64,000 nucleotides of DNA, taken from a bacterium. Lineage in GTDB: Bacteria > Zhuqueibacterota > Zhuqueibacteria > Oleimicrobiales > Geothermoviventaceae. A program made the position numbers and the translations under genes. The stretch is from NCBI GenBank assembly GCA_028275345.1, contig JAPWUV010000001.1, positions 248,001-312,000 of the forward strand, read 5' to 3'. How positions within the stretch are numbered: the stretch's first letter is position 1; every line of letters begins with the position of its first letter. Positions 27,920-35,485 of the stretch are shown piece after piece. Below the pieces are notes generated by a model that worked only from the letters and a program-made list of their open reading frames with translations, searched no databases and was not told the origin of the DNA.

Positions 27920-30472
27920 ATGACGAAGCGCACGAGGGCCGATGCGGCCGAGAAAACCGGCCTGCTCTTCTGTGAGCTCAGTCGCCGTCTGCTTCGGGCG
28001 GACGCCGTCGTTGCTGCCCGGCGCGAGGGCGATCGACTTGTCCTCTGGACTTGCTCCGGGATAGAGCCGCCCGTGGCAGAGGAATTCCTGGCCGCGCTGG
28101 AAGGCATGGAGCCTACATTCCCAGCCGGAACGGGCGGAAAGGCATGGAGCCACTCCCTCTCCCGGCGCCTGTTTCCCTCCTGCGCGAGGGAGGGCTTCCG
28201 GAAGGTCACCGGTTACCTTGTCGCGGGAGAGCGAAAGTTGTTTGCGTTCTACAGAGGGAAATCCCCCTCCCGTCGGTGGGAAAGCGCGGACGAACTCCTT
28301 TCGGAGCTCCTGGTCTGGTTCGAAGGGGAGGCCCGGAAGATGGGGATGCCAGGGGTTCCAGCTTCCGCTGGGGCCGGCGTTGAGGGTGCACTGCGAATGA
28401 TCGTGACCTTCGACAAGAAGGTCCTGGCCGACCCGAGGATGTCTCGATTTCTCGGCTGGTCCGGGCCCGTGTCGCTGAGCGAGTTTCTGGAGAATGTAGA
28501 TCCTTCGGCACGGCCACAATTGGGGCAAAGCATTGAGGCGATCCTGGCGCGCCGGGTTGGACCGCGGCGGGCGCTCTTCCGCATCCTCTGTCCCGATGGC
28601 AGCTGGCGCGAACTCGAGGCATTCCTCTCGCCAATCCGATGGGAAGGAAAGTCGGCGGTCTCCGTTCTCTGCCGGGAGGTCGCTGGGCCGTCGGAGCTTG
28701 AAAAGAGAGCGCGAGACGCCGAAGCCTTTGCTGGAACGCTGTTCGAGACCCTTCCCGTGGGCGCCTTGATGCTGGAGGAGCTCACCGTCACTCGGGCCAA
28801 TCGTGCGGCCGCGAGTCTGATGGCGGAGCGGAGCCCTGATGAGCTCGTGGGGACCAGGCTGGAAGGCTTTTTCGGTCCTAGGGAGGCAACCCGCGTCGAG
28901 CGGTGGTTGGAGAGGGCGCGCCACGGCTGGGTGGCTCCGCTGCGGGAGACAGTGGTTCGTGCCGACGGGACCCGCGTTCCCGTCGAGCTCAGGGCGACGT
29001 GGATCCCCGGAGGGGAGCGCGTCCTGCTATTCCTGGTCGACTGCTCGGAGGTCGAAGCCCTCAGCCGCCAGGTGGAGCAATCGGCGCGGCGAGCGTCTGC
29101 GCTTCAGCGGATCGTCCGCGCCGTGCTTGACTCCAGTACCGAGAAGGAGGTGGCCGCTTCCTTCCTGCAGGCCCTGTTTGGGATGCTTCCGTTCGATGCG
29201 GGTTGCGTGGCTTGCCACGTCATCGAGGAGGGGAGGAGCGAGCTCTTGGCGGGACTGGGCGAGGAGAGCGCCCTGTTCGTCCCGCCCGGTTGGTGGGTGG
29301 ATGCTCTGCCTCAGAGGCGGCCCTTTGTGGCCATGGATCTGGCCGGCGAGAGTGGGCTCCCGGAATGGCTCGTCCCTGCTCGGGAGAAGGGTTGGCGGAG
29401 CGTCATCTGTTTCCCACTGCTGGAGGGGGGAGGCCTTTTCGGCAGCCTCACCCTTTTCGCGGCGGACCCGTCCGCTTTCCGGGGGGAGGAGCTCGACTTG
29501 GCCATCCAAGCGGCGGAGGTCTTGGCTTTGGGCCTGCGCTGCACTCGGCTTCGACGGGAGTTGGAGGAACAGTCGCGGCTACTGGAGGAGAGGATCGGCG
29601 AGCGAAGGCGGGAGATCGAAGAGAAGGCCGCCGAGCTCGAGCAGCTGAACGCCGCGCTGGTCAACCTCCTGGACGACCTCCGCGCCACCAATCTGAGACT
29701 GGAACGGACCACGCAGGCTTTGCTCAGGGCCAACGAAGACCTGGAATCCTTCGTCTACACCGTTTCGCATGATCTTCGCGCGCCATTGCGTGCCATCCAA
29801 GGCTATTGTCAGGCGGTACTGGAGGAAGCAGCTCCCTTGCTGACGGCAGACGCGGTGCTCTACCTTCATCGCTCGCTGGAAGCCGGCCGCCGGATGGAGG
29901 CCCTGATCACCGACTTGCTCGAGTACAGCCGTATCGGCACCATGCGCGTCGCTTCGGAACCCGTGGACCTGGACGGGGTCGTGGACGAATTGCTCGGCCT
30001 CTACGAGGAAGAGATCCGTTCCCGCAAAGCCAGAGTGAGGGTGGAAAAGCCGCTGGGAAGGGTGCTGGGCGACGAAGGGATGCTGGTGCGCGTCGTGGGA
30101 AATCTCTTGGCCAATGCCCTCAAGTTCGTGCCCCCCGGCCGGCGACCTCGCGTGCGGATCTCCTCGGAGCAGAGTCCGGATACCGTCCGTATTTCGGTTC
30201 AGGACAATGGGATCGGGATCCCGCCGGAGCACCGGGAGAGGGTCTTCCGCGTTTTCGAGCGCCTGCAAGGCGTGGAGAAGTACCCCGGTACGGGCGTCGG
30301 ATTGGCGATCATCCGGCGAGGCGTGGAACGGATGCGTGGGAGGGTGGGAGTGGAATCCGGACCCAGGGGAGGGAGCCGCTTCTGGATCGAGCTACCCCGC
30401 GCCGGACCCGGAGCTTCCCGCGAATCGATTCCCCTCCCCGGGCCGGCGCGGGCAGAGGGTCAGCCGCGATAG
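27920..30472 (+). CDS. PAS/GAF-containing sensor histidine kinase
   Basis: 850 aa, no membrane span, so cytosolic. The N-terminal 170 residues match no obvious domain. PAS-like segments lie at about 160-260 and 270-385, GAF-like at about 395-560, a long coiled coil at 560-610, HisKA with His617 in YTVSHDLRAPLRAI, and HATPase with QDNGIGIPPEHRERVF and GTGVGLAIIRR. The DLESFVYTVSHDLRAPLR box is that of phytochrome-type kinases, but no bilin-binding Cys signature was recognised. The ATG at 27920 is about eight bases after GGAGG. Its 3' end overlaps the convergent PNPOx-UbiA gene by 13 bases. A likely partner is the Rcp1-like regulator at 32196. Confidence 0.88.
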   Translation: MTKRTRADAAEKTGLLFCELSRRLLRADAVVAARREGDRLVLWTCSGIEPPVAEEFLAALEGMEPTFPAGTGGKAWSHSLSRRLFPSCAREGFRKVTGYLVAGERKLFAFYRGKSPSRRWESADELLSELLVWFEGEARKMGMPGVPASAGAGVEGALRMIVTFDKKVLADPRMSRFLGWSGPVSLSEFLENVDPSARPQLGQSIEAILARRVGPRRALFRILCPDGSWRELEAFLSPIRWEGKSAVSVLCREVAGPSELEKRARDAEAFAGTLFETLPVGALMLEELTVTRANRAAASLMAERSPDELVGTRLEGFFGPREATRVERWLERARHGWVAPLRETVVRADGTRVPVELRATWIPGGERVLLFLVDCSEVEALSRQVEQSARRASALQRIVRAVLDSSTEKEVAASFLQALFGMLPFDAGCVACHVIEEGRSELLAGLGEESALFVPPGWWVDALPQRRPFVAMDLAGESGLPEWLVPAREKGWRSVICFPLLEGGGLFGSLTLFAADPSAFRGEELDLAIQAAEVLALGLRCTRLRRELEEQSRLLEERIGERRREIEEKAAELEQLNAALVNLLDDLRATNLRLERTTQALLRANEDLESFVYTVSHDLRAPLRAIQGYCQAVLEEAAPLLTADAVLYLHRSLEAGRRMEALITDLLEYSRIGTMRVASEPVDLDGVVDELLGLYEEEIRSRKARVRVEKPLGRVLGDEGMLVRVVGNLLANALKFVPPGRRPRVRISSEQSPDTVRISVQDNGIGIPPEHRERVFRVFERLQGVEKYPGTGVGLAIIRRGVERMRGRVGVESGPRGGSRFWIELPRAGPGASRESIPLPGPARAEGQPR

Positions 30473-31998
30473 CCGATCCAGAAGCCCAGTGCGAGGAGAA
30501 GACCCGTCGCCAAATGGACGGCGATCGTGGAGGCGTTGACGCGCAGGAGCTCGTAGGGCAGACGTTGGCGATCCGCTTGTGGGTCATCCCAGCGGCGAAG
30601 CCATTCCTTGCCCCAGCGGATCATCCGGATCACCAGTGGCACCGGCAATACGGCGATCCATGCCGCAGGCGAGGAAAGGCTGCGATCGACTACCCCGAGT
30701 GCGGATAGGAGCAAGATGTAGGCGAAGGTGGCATAGAGAAAGGCGCCGTAGCACCGGAACGGTTTGTCGTAACGGATCCTTTCGCCGTGGACCTCCGCGA
30801 GGCGAACCACCCAGGTATTCTTCCCCACGAGTTTGTCCGCCAGGAGGTCCTGGAACTGATTGATCCAGACGACCAGCATGATCAGAATGGCGACCGGCAC
30901 CGAAGCCAGTAGGGGAGTGAGCCAGGGCCAGGTAGCCCCCTCCTGCCGTAGGTACGGGCTGAACATGACGTAGTGAGTCCCGAGGACCATCACCGGGCCG
31001 AAGCCGAGCGCGATCGAGATCTCCCCGAGGCCACGGTACCCGAGGCGGACGGGGGATCCCGTGTACAGGAGGCCGAGAGCGATGCCCGCGACTCCGATCC
31101 AAAGTAATGGGCTGTTGCCCAGGATCGAGCCGGTGATGCGATGGTTGAAATGCAGCCCGATGGCGGCGGTGGCGGCGAAGCAGCTGAGCGCCGCGAAAAG
31201 CACCTTCCAGGCGGGAAGAAGTCCTGCCTGAATCATCCGGCTACCGCCATTGAACGGGCTGAAGTAGGGATTGTACTCATCGTTTCGGGAGGTGTGATCG
31301 AAATAGTCGTTGGCCATGTTGGTTCCAGCGTGCGCCAGTAGTGCGCCGAGCATGACCAGGAGGAAGGTAGGCCAGTTCCAGAGGGATGCAGCGCCGCGGG
31401 CGGCAAGATCTGCGTGAGCGATGACCGCGCCGAGGACCACAGGCACCACGGTTGCCGTGAAGAAAGGCGCGCGCACCGCCCGCACCCAAAGGGCCAAGCG
31501 GTTCTTCGCGCTTCGGAGGAAGACCTTCAGGTCGCTCGGTTGGTTCGCCGGGTATTCGCGCCACGCGAACTTCTGCGGAGCGTAGAAATCGATGTAGCGG
31601 ATGGCCGTCGGGCGAAGGCGATAATAGCCGGCAATGCCGTTCTTGGCAAGGAAAGGGTCGTCCATGTACGACTGGAAAGCTGGGGTGACCTCCAGGAGGA
31701 GCTCCCGTACGCGTTCCACCTCGCCCGGATCGGTAATGCGCTGGCATTCCCCCTCGATTTGGACGCCGCGGATTCCCTCCTCGCCCCGGGGCCAGACCAT
31801 GGCTTGCACCCGTGGATTGTACCGGATCTGTTCCGCCTTGCGGGTCGTGGTGAAGGTGAAGAAGACCAGATCCTGGCCATCGCGTGCGAAGAAAACCGCC
31901 GAGGCCGAAGGGTTATTGTCCACGGCCGTGCTCAGGAACAGCCGGTCGGTCGAATCCAAAACGGAGGCGATCCTTCGGTCCAGTTCGTCCCTTTCCAT
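30460..31998 (-). CDS. fusion of a PNPOx-type flavin domain with a MenA/UbiA-type prenyltransferase
   Basis: 512 aa. Residues 1-150 have the split-barrel pyridoxamine-5'-phosphate-oxidase-like pattern (LFLSTAVDNNPSASAVFF, TTRKAEQIRYNPRV, RLRPTAIRYIDFY). Residues 165-512 are a polytopic UbiA-superfamily prenyltransferase with both Asp-rich sites: NDYFDHTSRND (230-240) and DLLADKLVGK (384-393). The second half most resembles MenA, which attaches a polyprenyl chain to 1,4-dihydroxy-2-naphthoate for menaquinone. The ATG at 31998 was chosen because it begins the PNPOx domain and lies about 40 bases after a good promoter. The joined role, perhaps quinone redox handling, is unknown. Confidence 0.85.
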   Translation of the reverse strand: MERDELDRRIASVLDSTDRLFLSTAVDNNPSASAVFFARDGQDLVFFTFTTTRKAEQIRYNPRVQAMVWPRGEEGIRGVQIEGECQRITDPGEVERVRELLLEVTPAFQSYMDDPFLAKNGIAGYYRLRPTAIRYIDFYAPQKFAWREYPANQPSDLKVFLRSAKNRLALWVRAVRAPFFTATVVPVVLGAVIAHADLAARGAASLWNWPTFLLVMLGALLAHAGTNMANDYFDHTSRNDEYNPYFSPFNGGSRMIQAGLLPAWKVLFAALSCFAATAAIGLHFNHRITGSILGNSPLLWIGVAGIALGLLYTGSPVRLGYRGLGEISIALGFGPVMVLGTHYVMFSPYLRQEGATWPWLTPLLASVPVAILIMLVVWINQFQDLLADKLVGKNTWVVRLAEVHGERIRYDKPFRCYGAFLYATFAYILLLSALGVVDRSLSSPAAWIAVLPVPLVIRMIRWGKEWLRRWDDPQADRQRLPYELLRVNASTIAVHLATGLLLALGFWIGYRG

Positions 31999-32045
31999 GA
32001 GCTGCACCCTGTGGTTACCAAACGATTTCGTTCCTCTTGTGCCCA

Positions 32046-32074
32046 AATGTACGGATCTCGCCCTTCAGATGCAA
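32046..32074 (-). promoter_or_regulatory. predicted promoter of the PNPOx-UbiA gene
   Basis: Minus-strand TTGCAT (32074-32069) and TACATT (32051-32046) are 17 bp apart, followed by TGG. The leader is about 40 bases. Confidence 0.68.
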
Positions 32075-32195
32075 CGGGCTAGAGCCATTGGCGGGACTTC
32101 CGCGATGCCGCTGCGAGCGGCATGCGGCTGCACTCGTGGGCGAGGGGAAAAGATAGCCCGGAGCGAATCGGATCCTGTGCCCGGGAGGTGCTCGA

Positions 32196-32651
32196 ATGTC
32201 AGGTTCTGAGCGGATCACGGTGCTTCTCGTGGAGGACAACGTGGACGATTACCTGCTCGTCCGGCGGGCCTTCGAGAAATTGGGCCTCGGCCAGCCGCTG
32301 TGGCGCGTGGAGGATGGCGAGGCCGCCATTCGCTATCTCGAAGGCAAGGGAGAGTACGCCGACCGCTCGATCTATCCCCTTCCCGTGCTCGTGCTCCTGG
32401 ATCTCAAATTGCCGGGTCTTTCCGGCTTTGACGTGCTGAAGTGGATCCGTAGCCAGCAGGTGATCCGCCGCATCCCGGTAGTAGTGCTAACCAGCTCCTG
32501 CGACCTGCGCGACATAAACCGAGCTTACGAGCTCGGCGCCAATTCCTATCTGAAGAAACCCGTTTCCTCAGCCGATGTGGAAGGGATGATCGCGGCGCTC
32601 GGCCTCTACTGGCTCCGCTGGAACCAATATCCGGAGGTCGTCTGCACGTAG
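32196..32651 (+). CDS. Rcp1-like single-domain response regulator
   Basis: 151 aa, receiver domain only. Acidic pocket VEDNVDD (residues 12-18), phosphoacceptor Asp69 (LVLLDLKLPGLSG), conserved Thr/Ser (VVLTSS) and Lys121 (YLKKPV). The extended loop between strand 3 and the rest, and the C-terminal YWLRWNQYPE, match the Rcp1 group that partners phytochrome-like kinases. The kinase at 27920 has the matching HisKA type but is separated by the opposite-strand PNPOx-UbiA gene. ATG at 32196 after GGGAGG. Confidence 0.88.
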   Translation: MSGSERITVLLVEDNVDDYLLVRRAFEKLGLGQPLWRVEDGEAAIRYLEGKGEYADRSIYPLPVLVLLDLKLPGLSGFDVLKWIRSQQVIRRIPVVVLTSSCDLRDINRAYELGANSYLKKPVSSADVEGMIAALGLYWLRWNQYPEVVCT

Positions 32652-32718
32652 GTTGGCTTTGATCCCCGAGGTGACGATCTGCGGACGAGGGGACTCATGG
32701 GGCGAAGGAGGAGGTCGC

Positions 32719-35376
32719 ATGGCTGCAGAGCTGCGAGTGGTCCTCGTGGATGACAACCCGGATGATCGATTCTTGCTCATCCGGGAGCTGCGGCGGGAAT
32801 TCGGCGCGGTCCAAGTGGAGCAAGTGATTGGGCCGGAGGAGTTCTCCGCGGCGCTGGACGGGGGCGACTTTGACCTCGTCATCACGGACTACAAGCTCAA
32901 CTGGTCCAACGGTCTGGCTGTGCTCCAGCAAGTGAAGGCGCGCTACCCGTACAAGCCGGTGATCATGTTCACCGCCACGGGTACGGAGGAGATCGCCGTC
33001 CAGGCCATGAAGGCGGGCCTCGATGACTACATTTTGAAGTCGCCGAAGCACTTCGCGCGTGTGCCGGCGGCCGTCCGATTGGCACTGGAGCGGGCAGCCC
33101 AGCGTCGGCTCCTCGTGGAGGCGGAGAATCGCTACCGCGATCTGGTGCATCGGGTACCCGTCGGTCTTTACCGCCTCTCGCCAGATGGCAGCTTCGTGGA
33201 TGCCAATCCGGCCCTGGCCTCGATGCTGGGGTACCCGAAGGCAGAAGCCCTTCTCGGCCGCAAGTTCTGGGACTTTTTCACGGAACCGGCCGTCGCCGCG
33301 CAATGGTTGCATCTGATCGAAGAGACGGGCCGTTTGCAGGGGTTCGAGTACCAAATGGCCCGTGCGGACGGCCAGACCATCTGGGTGTCCGACCATTGCA
33401 TCGTCGTACGCGATCCCGAGGGTCCAATCCGCCAGTTCGAAGGTAGTCTGGAGGATGTGACGGCTCGGCGCCGGGCTGAGCAGGAACTGGCGGAAGAGCG
33501 CAACCTGCTGCGCACGATCCTCGACAACATCTTGGATCACGTCTTCGTGAAGGACCGGGAAGGCCGTTTCGTCGCTGCCAATCCCTCGCATCTTCATTTC
33601 CTCGGTGCGAGGTCCTCGGAAGAGGTTGTTGGCAAAACGGACTTCGACTTCTTGCCTCGAGAGGTGGCCGCTCGCCGTCAGGCCGATGAGCAGCAGGTGA
33701 TTGCCTCGGGCCGCCCGCTGGTCAACCGACTGGCCCCGGCTACGGACCGACACGGGAACGAGCTCTGGTTCCTGACGAGCTACACTCCCCTTCAGGATGC
33801 CGAAGGGAACACGATCGGCTTGGTGGGGATCAGCCGCGATCTGACGGAGTTGCGCCGAATAGAGGCGGAGCGGAATCGACTCGTGATGGCCGTGGAGCAG
33901 GCGGTAGATTCGGTCGTGGTGCTCGACGCCGAACTTCGCATCCGCTACGCCAATCGCGCTTTCGGTCGGCTCTCGGGAAAACCTCCCGCCCAATGGATCG
34001 GGTGCGACGCGCGAACCGCTGGTCTTTTCGAACTGGACCCGGTGAGGATGGCGGAAATCCGAAATGCTTTGCGGGAGCGCCAGTGGTGGTCGGGCAGGCT
34101 GAGCGGCCGGCGGAGCGATGGCTCGGAGATCATCTGCGAGGTGGCGCTCTCCGTCTTCGCCCCGGAGGAGGAATCCACCCGGCCAAACTACATAGTGGTG
34201 ATCCACGATCTGACGCAGGTGGTGCAGCTGGAGCGTCAGCTGGAGCAGGCGCGCCGCCTGGAGGCCGTCGGTCGCCTGGCCGGAGGCGTGGCGCACGACT
34301 TCAACAACGTACTCACGGCCATTTCTGGCTATGCTGATCTCGTGCTCATGGACCTTGCTGCCAATGACCCCGTCCGGCAGGATGTGGAGGAGATCAAGAA
34401 GGCTGCCGGTCGCGCCGCCTCCCTCACGCGGCAGCTCCTGGCGTTCGGGCGTAGGCTCACCATGCAGCCCCGGGTCCTCAACTTGAACGAGCTGGTGGAA
34501 AACCTGAGCAAGATGCTCCGGCGTTTGATCGGCGAGGACATCGAGCTTGTGGAAGTCCTCGAGCCGGAGCTGGGGAACATCCAAGCCGATCCGGCCCAGG
34601 TGGAACAGGTGATCGTGAATCTCGTGGTCAATGCCAGGGATGCCATGCCGCAAGGGGGCCGTTTGGTCATCGAGACTTCCAATGTCAGCCTCGACGAGGA
34701 GTACGCGAAGCGACACGTCGATGTCCAGCCGGGCAGTTACGTTCTGCTGACCGTGAGCGACACCGGGATCGGCATGGATGAGGAGACCAAAGCTCACATC
34801 TTCGAGCCCTTCTTCAGCACGAAAGGGGGAGAACACACCGGACTCGGCCTGGCTCAGGTCTACGGAATCGTCAAGCAATCGGGAGGGCACATCTGGGTTT
34901 ACAGCGAGCCCGGTCATGGGACCACGTTCAAGATCTATTTCCCGCGCGTGGATGCCCCGGTGGAACGGCCACTGTCCGAGGCGGAGACGCGAGTGAACCT
35001 GGGCGGAACGGAAACCGTGCTCGTGGTCGAGGATGATGACCTCGTGCGGGACTTGGCCTGTTCCGTGCTGAGGCGCTTCGGCTACGCCGTGCTGGAGGCC
35101 AAGAGTCCAGGCGATGCACTGCTGATCAGCGAGCGGCACCAGGGTCCCATCCATCTGCTGATCACCGACGTCATCATGCCGGGGATGAACGGGCGTGAGC
35201 TGGCCGAGCGACTCTCGAGTCTGCGTCCCGGCCTGCGTGTGATCTACGCCTCCGGTCATCCGGACAACGTCATCGCCGCTCGCGGCCTGTTGGAACCCGG
35301 GATCGACTTCTTGCCGAAGCCTTTCCCACCGGAATCTCTGCTCCGAAAGGTCCGGGAGGTGTTGGAACGCGAGTGA
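32719..35376 (+). CDS. hybrid histidine kinase REC-PAS-PAS-PAS-HisKA-HATPase-REC
   Basis: 885 aa, soluble. Receiver at residues 1-125 (acidic pair DD at 11-12, Asp57 in VITDYKLNW), three PAS domains at about 135-250, 262-375 and 390-505, HisKA with His526 (GGVAHDFNNVLTAISGYADL), HATPase (NLVVNARDAMPQGG, DTGIGMDEETKAHIFEPFF, GTGLGLAQVYG) and a C-terminal receiver at about 770-885 with Asp817 (LLITDVIMPGMNG). The HDFNN box marks the HisKA subgroup of NtrB-like and aerobic PAS kinases. The ATG at 32719 has GGAGGAGGT at good spacing; an upstream in-frame start at 32653 has none. It follows the Rcp1-like gene by 67 bases and is probably the last step of the signalling cluster. Confidence 0.9.
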   Translation: MAAELRVVLVDDNPDDRFLLIRELRREFGAVQVEQVIGPEEFSAALDGGDFDLVITDYKLNWSNGLAVLQQVKARYPYKPVIMFTATGTEEIAVQAMKAGLDDYILKSPKHFARVPAAVRLALERAAQRRLLVEAENRYRDLVHRVPVGLYRLSPDGSFVDANPALASMLGYPKAEALLGRKFWDFFTEPAVAAQWLHLIEETGRLQGFEYQMARADGQTIWVSDHCIVVRDPEGPIRQFEGSLEDVTARRRAEQELAEERNLLRTILDNILDHVFVKDREGRFVAANPSHLHFLGARSSEEVVGKTDFDFLPREVAARRQADEQQVIASGRPLVNRLAPATDRHGNELWFLTSYTPLQDAEGNTIGLVGISRDLTELRRIEAERNRLVMAVEQAVDSVVVLDAELRIRYANRAFGRLSGKPPAQWIGCDARTAGLFELDPVRMAEIRNALRERQWWSGRLSGRRSDGSEIICEVALSVFAPEEESTRPNYIVVIHDLTQVVQLERQLEQARRLEAVGRLAGGVAHDFNNVLTAISGYADLVLMDLAANDPVRQDVEEIKKAAGRAASLTRQLLAFGRRLTMQPRVLNLNELVENLSKMLRRLIGEDIELVEVLEPELGNIQADPAQVEQVIVNLVVNARDAMPQGGRLVIETSNVSLDEEYAKRHVDVQPGSYVLLTVSDTGIGMDEETKAHIFEPFFSTKGGEHTGLGLAQVYGIVKQSGGHIWVYSEPGHGTTFKIYFPRVDAPVERPLSEAETRVNLGGTETVLVVEDDDLVRDLACSVLRRFGYAVLEAKSPGDALLISERHQGPIHLLITDVIMPGMNGRELAERLSSLRPGLRVIYASGHPDNVIAARGLLEPGIDFLPKPFPPESLLRKVREVLERE

Positions 35377-35485
35377 CTCCCCGCCGGACAGGGTCGCAAA
35401 GGTCCGACCTTCTGAACTGGGACGACGGAGCGACTACAGGGCCTGGGGAGCGGGTGGAGGAAGCCTCGCGAGGAGCAGGGCAGGC

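Noticed and set aside
32695-35259. 854-codon open frame antisense to the hybrid kinase gene
   Set aside because: Mirror of a high-GC coding frame; the sense strand has clear kinase and receiver motifs, the antisense product has none.
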